38,907 nucleotides of DNA from an uncultured Bacteroidales bacterium (GTDB lineage Bacteria; Bacteroidota; Bacteroidia; Bacteroidales; P3), in contig ONJQ01000033.1 in NCBI GenBank assembly GCA_900318175.1, positions 1 to 38,907 on the forward strand, read 5' to 3'. Below are positions 7,762 to 16,005 of this stretch, in pieces. The first letter of the stretch is position 1. The number at the start of each line of letters is the position of its first letter. Position numbers and translations under genes: made by a program. A model generated the notes under the pieces. The model had not been told where the DNA came from. It saw nothing but the letters and a program-made list of their open reading frames with translations, and did not search any database.

Positions 7762-7824
7762 AAAAAACAGCCTACTTTTTGTCCTCTCGGACTCTTCGTC
7801 TCAAAAACAGCCTACTTTTTGTCC
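7762..7824. repeat. pair of direct repeats about 22 bp long
   Basis: AAAAACAGCCTACTTTTTGT followed by CC occurs at 7763-7784 and again at 7803-7824, separated by 18 bp. Its origin is unknown; it could be the trace of a duplicated element end. Confidence 0.7.
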
Positions 7825-7825
7825 A

Positions 7826-7921
7826 TTACGCAGCCTCCTCCAAAATATTAGGAAAGCTGTAGTAGAACAACAGAGTAACCCCCATGTGAACCGTTAGACT
7901 ACGAATGGCTTCAAACATCAT
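7826..7921 (-). CDS. possible 31-residue small protein
   Basis: The frame from tandem ATGs at 7921 reads MMFEAIRSLTVHMGVTLLFY, then YSFPNILEEAA and stop. It is open further upstream to about 7950. No recognisable Shine-Dalgarno site or family is seen. The hydrophobic middle could be a membrane segment. This is weak evidence and it may be part of a decayed mobile sequence. Confidence 0.2.
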   Translation of the reverse strand: MMFEAIRSLTVHMGVTLLFYYSFPNILEEAA

Positions 7922-7964
7922 TTCACTCAGTTCCTCACAGCACTCAATCTAACATAGAAATGAC

Positions 7965-8009
7965 TTCAACGCTTCTTCATTATTAAATCAATGATGGAGA
8001 AGCGTTGAA
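7965..8009. repeat. palindromic repeat, copy 2
   Basis: TTCAACGCTTCTTC and GAGAAGCGTTGAA are near-perfect arms around an AT-rich centre with AAATCAAT. It is the same design and orientation as 7073-7117, with base changes in the arms and centre, so the two are related but diverged. Confidence 0.7.
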
Positions 8010-8109
8010 AGTACATTCTTGTCCCGCTAATGTAGACAGCGACAAATCACCTTTTGCTGACAGGATAGGACTGAAGAAGCGTCAGGTACGGTTATCCGTA
8101 TGGCGGCGA

Positions 8110-9429
8110 TTATTTGTCAGCGTATCCCGGCTTGCCAAGCAGACGGAACATATTCTTCTTGTAGGCCTCAACTCCCGGCTGGTCGAAGGGATTCACCCCC
8201 AACACATATCCGCTCACGCCGCAAGCAAACTCGAAGAAATAAATCAACTGGCCCAGGATGTACTCATTTATTTCGGGCAGTTCTATCCGCATCACGGGCA
8301 CTCCACCGTCGCAATGGGCGAGAATGGTGCCCAACTCGGCATTGTGGTTGATCTCGGTCAAGGACTTGCTCTGCAAATAGTTGATGCCATCAAGATTGCG
8401 TTCGTCCCAAGGTATGGCAGCACCGTGCTGAGGCTTGGCTACGCTCATCACGGTTTCGAACATCAGACGCTCACCGTCCTGCACATACTGACCCATGGAG
8501 TGAAGGTCGGTAGTGAAACAGAGGCTATGGGGCAGAATGCCCTTCCCATCCTTACCTTCGCTTTCGCCATAAAGCTGCTTCCACCACTCGCTGAAATACC
8601 TCAGTCGGGGCTCAAAGTTTACCAGCATCTCCACCTTACGTCCATTACGGTACAGGACATTGCGGACAGCAGCGTAGAGCAACGCTGGATTATTGTCAAA
8701 ATCATCATTTTGTACGCACAGTTTTCGCATGTCGCGTGCGCCCTGCAAGAGGTTGTCGATGTCGAAACCGGCCATGGCGATGGGCAATAGTCCCACAGGA
8801 GTAAGGACGGAAAAACGTCCCCCTACATTGTCGGGTATCACATACATGCGGTAGCCTTCCTGAACAGCGATGTCGTGCAGAGCACCCTTGCGGGCATCGG
8901 TGATGGCAACGATACGGCTGGCGGCCTCGCTACGACCGTATTTCTTCTCCATGTGGGCTTTCACCATGCGGAAAGCAACGGCCGGTTCAGTAGTGGTCCC
9001 CGACTTGGAGATGACGGCAACGGCATAGTCCTCCTTCTCCAGGAGATTCATTAGCTCGTAGTAATAATCCTCACTGAGCGTGTGCCCTGCGTACACTACT
9101 AAGGGGAAACCGCCCTCACGATGCAGGGGGGCAAATTCGCTCTGCAAAGCCTCGATTACAGCTCTTGCCCCCAAATAGCTACCCCCGATTCCGATTACCA
9201 CAAACACTTTAGCCTTTGAGGAAAGACGCTGCACATCGGCCTTGATGTCAGCAACAATCTGCGGTGAGAGGTCTTCCGGCAGGGGGACCCAACCCAAAAA
9301 GTCAGCGCCTTTGCCATTGCCTTCAAGCAAGGTTTTCTTGGCATTCAGAACCTCGGGAAGCAAGGCTTCTAACTGGCTATCGCCCATAAAACGGGCCAAA
9401 TGTTGAGTATCCAAACTTATCGTATTCAT
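8110..9429 (-). CDS. pgi: glucose-6-phosphate isomerase
   Basis: The 439-residue enzyme interconverts glucose 6-phosphate and fructose 6-phosphate in glycolysis. Visible motifs are VIGIGGSYLGARA, SKSGTTTEPA for phosphate binding, the signature VGGRFSVLTPVGLLPIA, and the second signature around FACGVSGYVLGVNPFDQPGV with EAYKKN carrying the active-site lysine. The length fits the short bacterial/Bacteroidota form (about 445 aa). The start ATG at 9429 gives MNTISLDTQHLARF. The gene stands alone between the repeat patch and an OmpA-family gene, divergent from the latter. Confidence 0.97.
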   Translation of the reverse strand: MNTISLDTQHLARFMGDSQLEALLPEVLNAKKTLLEGNGKGADFLGWVPLPEDLSPQIVADIKADVQRLSSKAKVFVVIGIGGSYLGARAVIEALQSEFAPLHREGGFPLVVYAGHTLSEDYYYELMNLLEKEDYAVAVISKSGTTTEPAVAFRMVKAHMEKKYGRSEAASRIVAITDARKGALHDIAVQEGYRMYVIPDNVGGRFSVLTPVGLLPIAMAGFDIDNLLQGARDMRKLCVQNDDFDNNPALLYAAVRNVLYRNGRKVEMLVNFEPRLRYFSEWWKQLYGESEGKDGKGILPHSLCFTTDLHSMGQYVQDGERLMFETVMSVAKPQHGAAIPWDERNLDGINYLQSKSLTEINHNAELGTILAHCDGGVPVMRIELPEINEYILGQLIYFFEFACGVSGYVLGVNPFDQPGVEAYKKNMFRLLGKPGYADK

Positions 9430-9454
9430 AATAATAGTGAATTAAAATATTTTG

Positions 9455-9485
9455 CAAATATACAGAAAAAAAATGACACGACAGA
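9455..9485 (-). promoter_or_regulatory. pgi promoter
   Basis: On the minus strand TATATTTG (9462-9455) followed by C is a good -7 box. TCTG about 19 bp upstream stands in for TTTG. It is 26 nt before the pgi ATG, implying a short leader. Confidence 0.5.
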
Positions 9486-9623
9486 AATATTTAACAAAAT
9501 TTTTTTGAGAACTGCAATTCTTAACAATTCCCACTAGCCCACTTTTTTGTTCCAGATAAAGTAAATTGGAAAGAAAAAAAAGATTTATTCAATAAAAAAA
9601 AGTGTTGTGTAAAAAAAAATGTG

Positions 9624-9631
9624 TATCTTTG
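9624..9631 (+). promoter_or_regulatory. -7 element of the OmpA-family gene
   Basis: TATCTTTG followed by CAATTTG lies 49 nt before the ATG at 9680 and after an A9 tract. The only TTG upstream is 16 bp away, short of the usual 19, so the -33 element is weak. Confidence 0.5.
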
Positions 9632-9679
9632 CAATTTGAAATATAGACGAATAATAATAGTAACACTAAGTATATCATT

Positions 9680-10966
9680 ATGTTGAAAAAAGTATCAAAA
9701 CTCGCTGTACTGCTCTGCATGATAGCTTTTGCAGGCAGCACGTATGCTCAGAACGAGGTTCCCGAGTATCCTCAGTACGGATTCTGGAGCAATTGGAGCA
9801 TCGGTTTAGGTCCGTCCTTCATCTATCAGATGGATGCGAAGCAAGCCTATGCTCTTGACAAAATCAAATGGAACAACGGTATCACTGCAGGTTGGTCATT
9901 GTTCTTCCAAAAAGAGATTGACCGTGGCACCTATGCAAGAGTCCGTGTTTCCACCCCCTGTATGTTCGGTCACATGTTTGGTGGTCTGAAAGATGCCAAC
10001 AAAACCGTTACGGGTAATTACTATGCCAATGTGGATCCTAAAGTCACTATGGATGACTACTGGGCAACAACAGTGAACCTGGTTTGGCATCCCTTCAACT
10101 CCTTCCACAGCTGGAAACCCGATCGTCCCGCTTCTTGGTATCTGTTCGGCGGTGCTGGTCTCGCCGTGACCCTCAACAATGCACGTGGATATGACAATGT
10201 GGGTACGCAATTGGAGATTGGTACTGGTTTGGAAGTTCGCCTGTGCGAGGATTGGCATCTTTTTGCCGAAACCGAACTCGACGTTATCTCCAACATCCCC
10301 AATCCCTGGAAGGCTAAGATTCCTTTCCACCACACAGACTGGATTACTACTATCGGTGTCCTCTACAACCTCGGTATCACCGCTGCTGACAGAGAACTCA
10401 TCGCTCAGCGCGCCCTCCTCACCAAGGAGAACTTCGATGCCCTCACTGCTGAGAACGAGGCTGTGAAAGAAGAACTGGCTCAGGCTCAGAACAACGAGAA
10501 GAAACTCAACGCTCAAATCGAAAAGCTCAACGCTCAGGTCAACAATGTGAACAAAGAAGAACTTGCTCGTGCACAACGCGTTTCCGATAGCTTGAACAAC
10601 ATCCTTGACAAACTGAAAGCTGACCAGTTGAACTACTACGCAATCCCCTTCTCCGTGCTCTATGCTAACGATGATTGGCATGTCTCTTCTTACGAAATGA
10701 TCAAGGTGAAGGCTATTTCCCGCGTCATGAAAGACAACCCCGACCTCAAACTCACCATTGTTGGTTTCTGCGACTACACTGGTTCCGACGCTTACAACTG
10801 GAAACTCTCCCAGAAGCGTGCTGAAGAGGTTAAACGTCTCATGGTTAAGAAATATGGTATTGACGAGAACCGTCTGACCGTCGACTACAAGGGCAAGACC
10901 GTTGCTTTCGGCGACATCAACTACTCTCTCAACCGCCGCGTTTCTTTCTACCGCGCTATTGAATAG
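9680..10966 (+). CDS. OmpA-family outer-membrane protein
   Basis: The 428-residue protein has a signal peptide (MLKKVSKLAVLLCMIAFAGS, cleavage near TYAQ) and an aromatic-rich N-terminal half of about 210 residues typical of an 8-strand barrel (GLGPSFIYQM, WYLFGGAGLAVTLNN). A coiled coil of about 70 residues follows (NAQIEKLNAQVNNVNKEEL). It ends with an OmpA C-terminal peptidoglycan-binding domain (LTIVGFCDYTGSDAYNWKLS...RAEEVKRLM, ending NRRVSFYRAIE). It is expected to tie the outer membrane to the cell wall. A strong terminator follows, so it is probably a one-gene unit and, from promoter and layout, highly expressed. Confidence 0.93.
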   Translation: MLKKVSKLAVLLCMIAFAGSTYAQNEVPEYPQYGFWSNWSIGLGPSFIYQMDAKQAYALDKIKWNNGITAGWSLFFQKEIDRGTYARVRVSTPCMFGHMFGGLKDANKTVTGNYYANVDPKVTMDDYWATTVNLVWHPFNSFHSWKPDRPASWYLFGGAGLAVTLNNARGYDNVGTQLEIGTGLEVRLCEDWHLFAETELDVISNIPNPWKAKIPFHHTDWITTIGVLYNLGITAADRELIAQRALLTKENFDALTAENEAVKEELAQAQNNEKKLNAQIEKLNAQVNNVNKEELARAQRVSDSLNNILDKLKADQLNYYAIPFSVLYANDDWHVSSYEMIKVKAISRVMKDNPDLKLTIVGFCDYTGSDAYNWKLSQKRAEEVKRLMVKKYGIDENRLTVDYKGKTVAFGDINYSLNRRVSFYRAIE

Positions 10967-11006
10967 TTAGCGAAACACAACAATTAGTTTCATAACAAAT
11001 TTATGA

Positions 11007-11039
11007 AGAGGTTGTCCATAGAGGACAACCTCTTTTTTT
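11007..11039 (+). terminator. terminator of the OmpA-family gene
   Basis: GAGGTTGTCC and GGACAACCTC form a 10-bp stem with a 5-nt loop followed by seven or more T residues. It is a canonical intrinsic terminator 40 nt beyond the stop. Confidence 0.92.
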
Positions 11040-11174
11040 CTCATCATTCTGTACGTAGACCGTATCGGGGGCATTGGCTGGAAGGAATAAACCCGAATCG
11101 GTTATTAGATGTTTTTTATGCAACATACCAGTCCGCAAGACTGCAGACATTAGGCATGGGCTGAAAACTCCTGA

Positions 11175-11312
11175 TTCGGACGATGGAGTGTACTATCAAC
11201 CCCTGAAGAGTTGTGGGGCACTGATGTGACAATGCAGGCGCTTTTAGCCTTTGTACACTGCGGGGACAATGGCTACGTATTCATTGTAGACAGATATAAT
11301 TTTACTTTTTAA
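11175..11312 (+). pseudogene. DDE integrase/transposase fragment
   Basis: The short frame reads RWSVLSTPEELWGTDVTMQA, then NGYVFIVDRYNFTF and stop. WGTD followed about 20 residues on by a hydrophobic strand and VD(R/H)xN is the start of the rve integrase core (first catalytic Asp region) found in IS3-type transposases. No upstream or downstream part is recognisable. The rest of the 10967-11383 gap holds only the two terminators. Confidence 0.45.
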
Positions 11313-11324
11313 TGGCCGATTGGG

Positions 11325-11361
11325 ATAAAAAGAAAGCTGTCTTCCCCAATGAGAGACAGCT
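11325..11361 (-). terminator. terminator of the purN-glycosyltransferase-OmpA operon
   Basis: On the minus strand AGCTGTCT (11361-11354) pairs with AGACAGCT (11342-11335), followed by TTCTTTTT. It is 22 nt past the last stop of the operon. Confidence 0.88.
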
Positions 11362-11383
11362 ACAGTAATCAAATTGGAAACAA

Positions 11384-12574
11384 TCACATCGAAAGAATCT
11401 TGAATTCAACTCTGCGGTTCAGCGCACGCCCTTCCTCGGTATCATTTGGAGCGACCGGCATGCTTTTGCCATAGCCTTTATATTGAAGACGGCTTGCATT
11501 CACTCCCTTCGACACCAGATAATCCACCACAGCCTTAGCTCTGTTCTCTGAAAGCCGTTTATTATAGCTTTCGGAGCCTTTGCCATCCGTATGGCCACCT
11601 ATCTCAATGCACATCTGGGGATAGGTGTCAAGCAAAGCCAACAGTCTCAACATCTCAAAAAACGATTGCTGCAAAAGCGTGCTCTTATCGAACTCAAAGA
11701 ATATCTCTTTCAAAACGAAAGTGCCTCCAACAGCAAAAGAAGGCTGCTCTTCCGTCAAATAAGTTGAATCGACATTCAGGTCGTCCGCTTCGGGAGGAGG
11801 GCAATTGAGACACTCTACAGAAACATCATCGATATAGTAATAGGCGCCAGGGAGCAGCTGCGTCAATGAGTCGGGGTCCGTATAGCCCGATCTTTCCGCA
11901 GTGTTGAAATTACCTATTGTGATGTATTGCTCGCCACCCTGTGCCACAAAGGTACCCGTTACACATTCCCAATCTCTCGTGTTCTCAAGGTGACGGTCGG
12001 TCGGATTGACTATTTGTGGCTCGAAAGGCCTTGCCACTGTCTGAAACACCCCTTCAGCCAACTGCTCATGCTCCTTCTGGAGAAACAATGTCCTGATAGT
12101 GTCGCTGATTCGGTCTTTAGTAAATAAACCAGCGAGGGTAGAAACCGCGCCTGTCGACTCCTCGGACAGGCTGACATAGAACGTAAGGCGGACACTGTCG
12201 CCAGCCCTCAGTTTGCGCCGCAATCGCGTCTGGAGGTATTCGCGGTAGTCATTCCTGCTGCAATATATTCCACAGTAACCATCCCCATCGTGTGGGGACT
12301 GTTTGCCGAGTTTGTTGACAGGGACTCCACACTCTTTGCTGCCGCACACATTATAGTAATCGGCACTGCCGCGTGTTGGCTGATACCAGCAGTCCACAAT
12401 CGACAGCACACCTACTGCATCAATGCGTTTGGGGCACATCCTGTACTCCTCGAAAGAGCCGTTGTAAACCAGATTGGTATGTTTCACCGTATCTGGAATA
12501 GAATCCTGTTGGGCAGCAACTCCCACAGCACACAATATCATGACTGCCAAACAACCGAAACCCTTCATCTGCAT
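11384..12574 (-). CDS. secreted OmpA-domain protein with N-terminal sandwich domain
   Basis: The 396-residue product has a signal peptide ending near VAAQ. A region of about 240 residues follows that begins NLVYNGSFEEYRMCP and ends YYIDDVSVECL, the usual outline of a carbohydrate-binding-like beta sandwich. It also has several cysteines. The C-terminal OmpA domain begins near residue 285 (EIFFEFDKSTLL) and carries IEIGGHTDGKGSESYNKRLSENRA in pieces, ending RALNRRVEFKI. It probably binds peptidoglycan and presents the sandwich domain in the periplasm or at the surface. It starts 6 nt after the glycosyltransferase stop, so the two are co-transcribed. The biological partner is unknown. Confidence 0.85.
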   Translation of the reverse strand: MQMKGFGCLAVMILCAVGVAAQQDSIPDTVKHTNLVYNGSFEEYRMCPKRIDAVGVLSIVDCWYQPTRGSADYYNVCGSKECGVPVNKLGKQSPHDGDGYCGIYCSRNDYREYLQTRLRRKLRAGDSVRLTFYVSLSEESTGAVSTLAGLFTKDRISDTIRTLFLQKEHEQLAEGVFQTVARPFEPQIVNPTDRHLENTRDWECVTGTFVAQGGEQYITIGNFNTAERSGYTDPDSLTQLLPGAYYYIDDVSVECLNCPPPEADDLNVDSTYLTEEQPSFAVGGTFVLKEIFFEFDKSTLLQQSFFEMLRLLALLDTYPQMCIEIGGHTDGKGSESYNKRLSENRAKAVVDYLVSKGVNASRLQYKGYGKSMPVAPNDTEEGRALNRRVEFKILSM

Positions 12575-12580
12575 GTTGTG

Positions 12581-13714
12581 TTATTTTGATTCCTCGAAAG
12601 TAGTCATCATGCTGTCCCACAGCCTTGAGGCAGTGATGTCCCAACTGAATAGTTCTCTGCGTTTCCTGCCACGCTCTACCAATTCGGCACACAACCCAGC
12701 ATCCACAGCCACTCGCTGCAATGCCGCCTTCAGTTGGTCCACATCGGTGGGCTCTACCAGCAAGGCAGCATCGCCGGCGACCTCCGGCATCGATGTAGTA
12801 TTAGATGTGATGACAGGAACCTCAGCATGAAATGCTTCAAGGATAGGAATCCCAAAACCCTCGAACAGGGACGGATAAACTAATGCCGTTGCTGAGGCCA
12901 ACAGAAGGGCCAATTCATCCGGTTCGGCACGTCCAATGAAAAGCACATCATCCTTGTGGCTCATCGCATCGAAAGCCCTTTTCAACTCGTCCTGCCACCA
13001 AACCCTGTGCCCGACAACCACCAACTTCATTCCTTCAGCATCCTGCTCCCTGAAACGGTCAAAAGCCGTCAAGAGCGTGGCCAGATTCTTCCTTTTAAGT
13101 ATTGTACTTATAAAAATGAAATACCTCTTCCCGTCGGTGTATTTCTCACGAGCGGCCTGCTGCGTTGAAGGGGGCAAAGCCCTGTAGCCCTCATGTGCAC
13201 CGTCATAAACAACATCAATCTTCTCTGGTTGGATGTTGTATACCGTCGAGATGTCCTGTTTGGAAAATTCCGAAACAGTAGCTATACGAGTACTATAACG
13301 GGCAAACTGAGGGAAGAAATAAGTCATATACCGCTGATGCGAAGGCTTGAGGAAATCCTTGCTATGTTCAAAATTGATGTCGTGGATCACTGTCAGCATA
13401 GGCACATCCGTTCCCAATGGCAGATACCCGTCCGGTGACAGAAACAGGTCTATGTTATAACGCTTTAAAGCACGTTTTATACTTATCTGAAAAAAGAGAT
13501 ACCACAGCACAGGGTGCCTGGCTTGCGGGCAGAGCACCACTGGATGCACATTGGATCCAAACACAAAACAGGGGTCATACTTCCTGTCGAAAAAGAAGTA
13601 AAAGTCATGTTCCGGATGGTTGAGCACCAACCTCTTCAAAGTCTCGTTGGCAAACCACCCGATACCGTCCATTTTACCCGACAACAAAAGCCGGGTATTC
13701 ACCCCGATTCTCAT
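12581..13714 (-). CDS. glycosyltransferase family 4 (GT-B) protein
   Basis: The 377-residue protein has the GT-B two-domain outline. The N-terminal domain begins MRIGVNTRLLLSGKMDGIGW and contains TVIHDINFEHS and RIATVSEFSKQDI. The C-terminal nucleotide-sugar domain has FISTILKRKNLATLL, DVLFIGRAEPDELALLLASA and the EX7E-type PSLFEGFGIPILEAF. It transfers a sugar from a nucleotide donor; donor and acceptor cannot be read from sequence. Its start overlaps the purN stop by 4 nt (ATGA), showing translational coupling. Link to surface polysaccharide is inference. Confidence 0.9.
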   Translation of the reverse strand: MRIGVNTRLLLSGKMDGIGWFANETLKRLVLNHPEHDFYFFFDRKYDPCFVFGSNVHPVVLCPQARHPVLWYLFFQISIKRALKRYNIDLFLSPDGYLPLGTDVPMLTVIHDINFEHSKDFLKPSHQRYMTYFFPQFARYSTRIATVSEFSKQDISTVYNIQPEKIDVVYDGAHEGYRALPPSTQQAAREKYTDGKRYFIFISTILKRKNLATLLTAFDRFREQDAEGMKLVVVGHRVWWQDELKRAFDAMSHKDDVLFIGRAEPDELALLLASATALVYPSLFEGFGIPILEAFHAEVPVITSNTTSMPEVAGDAALLVEPTDVDQLKAALQRVAVDAGLCAELVERGRKRRELFSWDITASRLWDSMMTTFEESK

Positions 13715-14277
13715 TTCAAAACCGTTTTCTCTATCACCACGGGGAAATGCTCTTGTTCCAGCAGGTGGATTTTGTCCGCCACCGTGTCAGGGGTGTCCTC
13801 AGGGGATACAGTGCATTTTGCTTGGAAAAGGATTGTGCCTTTGTCATAGTGGTTATCAACAATATGTATTGTTATTCCAGTCTCACGTTCCTTGTTTGCA
13901 ACCACAGCCTCATGCACATGATGGCCATACATCCCCTTGCCACCATAGTTTGGCAGCAACGCGGGATGAATGTTGATAATCCTGTTCGGGAAAGCCTCCA
14001 AAATATCCTCGGGCACCAGCCAAAGGAACCCGGCCAGAATCACCCAATCTATCTCCCTCTCCTTTAAGTATTGCAGCACCTTTCCATTCTCATAGAAGTC
14101 TGCACGACCAAAATATTGTGAGGGAACACCAAGCCTTTTGGCTCGTTCTGCCACATAGGCATTGCGCTTGTTGTATACTATACAATCTACGGAAACCTGC
14201 TCGCTTTTGGCGAAATACTCGCTGATACGCTGAGCGTTAGTCCCGTTACCTGATGCTAATATTGCTAACTTTATCAT
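13711..14277 (-). CDS. purN: phosphoribosylglycinamide formyltransferase
   Basis: PurN moves a formyl group from 10-formyl-THF to GAR in purine synthesis. The 188-residue protein has ILASGNGTNAQRI for phosphate binding, the catalytic Asn-His in IINIHPALLP, and the catalytic Asp in GITIHIVDNHYDKG. Length matches the family. It heads the three-gene minus-strand operon with a glycosyltransferase and an OmpA-domain protein, an odd partnership for a purine gene. The upstream 297 bp hold only AT-rich sequence and weak TTTCTTTG boxes facing both ways. Confidence 0.95.
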   Translation of the reverse strand: MIKLAILASGNGTNAQRISEYFAKSEQVSVDCIVYNKRNAYVAERAKRLGVPSQYFGRADFYENGKVLQYLKEREIDWVILAGFLWLVPEDILEAFPNRIINIHPALLPNYGGKGMYGHHVHEAVVANKERETGITIHIVDNHYDKGTILFQAKCTVSPEDTPDTVADKIHLLEQEHFPVVIEKTVLK

Positions 14278-14536
14278 GTCATTTGAGTTTGTGCATTAAC
14301 GCTAAAAGTCTCAAATTGTTGCCCTTCCACGAAAATTAACATACAAAATTGTTTTCTTGCAATGGAATTTAACAAATCATAGCCCTAAATAACGCCAAAA
14401 ATAGGCATTTTTGAAGCCGTTTTGCCTCCTTTCATGCCCATCTGTAAAGACATTTAAAACACTATTTATCAACCGTATGACAAAATACGTGCAAAGAAAA
14501 AAAGTTAAAAATAGTGATTATATGGATTTTTTTTCG

Positions 14537-14544
14537 TTTCTTTG
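14537..14544 (+). promoter_or_regulatory. acpP -7 element
   Basis: TTTCTTTG followed by CACC lies 30 nt before the acpP ATG, after a T8 tract. It differs from the TAnnTTTG consensus at one position, and no good -33 is visible. Confidence 0.4.
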
Positions 14545-14574
14545 CACCCTGTTAAACTCAAAAAATTAAATAAA

Positions 14575-14817
14575 ATGTCTGAAATTGCAACGAAAGTAAA
14601 AGCTATCATTGTTGATAAGCTCGGTGTTGATGAAAAAGATGTTACGCTGGAAGCCAGCTTCACAAATGATCTCGGCGCTGACTCTTTGGACACTGTTGAA
14701 TTGATTATGGAACTTGAGAAGGAATTTGACATCCAGATTCCCGATGAAGATCAGTACAATGACTCTGAAACGTGTTGTAGTCACTGGCCTCGGCACACTT
14801 ACTCCTATCGGCAATAA
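14575..14817 (+). pseudogene. acpP: acyl carrier protein with its C-terminal helix replaced (3' deletion)
   Basis: The first 59 residues are a textbook [23 protein letters not shown], then [20 protein letters not shown] with the phosphopantetheine-bearing Ser in DSL, then DIQIPDED. After that the family continues with A-E-K-I-x-T-V-x-D-A and a final helix, but here the frame runs straight into the fabF start region. It reads [20 protein letters not shown] in the wrong frame to a stop at 14815. The last 18 or so ACP residues, the stop codon and most of the acpP-fabF spacer are gone, and the ORF now overlaps fabF by 59 nt. ACP is essential for fatty acid synthesis, so either another acpP exists or this is an assembly deletion. 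ATG 14575 is chosen over a TTG 33 nt upstream. Confidence 0.8.
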
Positions 14818-16003
14818 TGTATCGCAACTATGGGATTCCTTGTTGCGAGGAGTAAGTGGCGCCGGGCTGATTACACATTTCGATGCCTCGAACCTTCGTT
14901 GCCACATAGCAGCGGAGGTAAAGGGGTATGATGGTACTCAGCATTTCGACCGCAAGGAACTGCGCACGCTCGACCTTTTCACCCAATACGGTATCGTGGC
15001 CGTGGATGAAGCCCTGCAAGATGCAGGTCTCGACTGCGAGAAGGTCAACAAAGACCGCATCGGAGTGGTCTTCGGAACTGGTATGGGTGGTTGCGGAACT
15101 TTCCAAAACGAACTCATCTCCTATTGCGAAGGAGGCTTTGTGCCACGTTTCAGTCCATTTTTCGTAACCAAGACCATCGGCGATATCTGTGCCGGACAGA
15201 TATCCATCAAATATGGTTTCCGTGGTCCCAACTACTGCACCACCGCAGCCTGCGCATCGTCTGCCATGGCCATCGCCGACTCACTGATGATGCTGCAGCT
15301 GGGCAAAGCCGACATTATGGTTACCGGTGGTAGCGAAGCCGCCATCATCCCCATCGGCATTGGCGGTTTTGCCTCCATGAAAGCCCTCTCCCTCCGCAAC
15401 GACGACCCCGCCACCGCCTCGCGTCCGTTCGACAAAGACCGCGACGGTTTCGTGCTCGGCGAAGGGGCCGGAGCCATCATCCTTGAGGAGTTGGAGCACG
15501 CCAAAGCCCGTGGAGCCAAAATCTATGCCGAGATTACCGGCTGTGGACTCACTGCCGACGCCCACCACATCGCCGCCTCCCACCCCGAAGGGGCTGGGGC
15601 CATGCTGGCCATGCGACAAGCAGTCGAGGACTCTGGCATGCAGTTGACCGATGTCGACCACATCAACACCCACGGTACCTCCACACCCATTGGGGACATC
15701 TCCGAACCCCGTGCCGTTGTGTCGCTTTTCGGCGACCACGCTGGCAAGATTACCCTCAACTCGACCAAGTCCATGACCGGCCATCTGCTGGGTGCCGCCG
15801 GCGCCGTTGAGGCTATTGCCACCGTCCTGGCGGTGAAAAACGATGTGGTTCCGCCCACCATCAACCATTTCACCGACGACCCGGACATCCCATCCCTCGA
15901 TTTCTCTTTCAACAAACCCACACATCGCCGTGTTGACTTTGCTCTCAGCAATGCCTTTGGATTTGGCGGCCACAATGCCTGTCTGGCTTTCCGTAAATAC
16001 TGA
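14759..16003 (+). CDS. fabF: 3-oxoacyl-[acyl-carrier-protein] synthase II
   Basis: FabF condenses malonyl-ACP with acyl-ACP in fatty acid elongation. The 414-residue product begins [20 protein letters not shown], the normal family start, so the ATG at 14759 is used although the frame is open to 14714. Catalytic residues are in place: Cys in [11 protein letters not shown], His in [11 protein letters not shown] and His in [14 protein letters not shown]. It ends in [14 protein letters not shown]. The start is intact even though the deletion in acpP ends a few bases before it, leaving no visible ribosome binding site of its own. It is followed 2 nt later by rnc. Confidence 0.96.
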   Translation: MTLKRVVVTGLGTLTPIGNNVSQLWDSLLRGVSGAGLITHFDASNLRCHIAAEVKGYDGTQHFDRKELRTLDLFTQYGIVAVDEALQDAGLDCEKVNKDRIGVVFGTGMGGCGTFQNELISYCEGGFVPRFSPFFVTKTIGDICAGQISIKYGFRGPNYCTTAACASSAMAIADSLMMLQLGKADIMVTGGSEAAIIPIGIGGFASMKALSLRNDDPATASRPFDKDRDGFVLGEGAGAIILEELEHAKARGAKIYAEITGCGLTADAHHIAASHPEGAGAMLAMRQAVEDSGMQLTDVDHINTHGTSTPIGDISEPRAVVSLFGDHAGKITLNSTKSMTGHLLGAAGAVEAIATVLAVKNDVVPPTINHFTDDPDIPSLDFSFNKPTHRRVDFALSNAFGFGGHNACLAFRKY

Positions 16004-16005
16004 AC

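Noticed and set aside
7000-8109. tmRNA, RNase P RNA or SRP RNA in the gene-poor patch
   Set aside because: None of the signature sequences (tag peptide reading frame, GAGGAAAGTCC-type core, GGAAGGAAGCAGCC-type loop) was seen.
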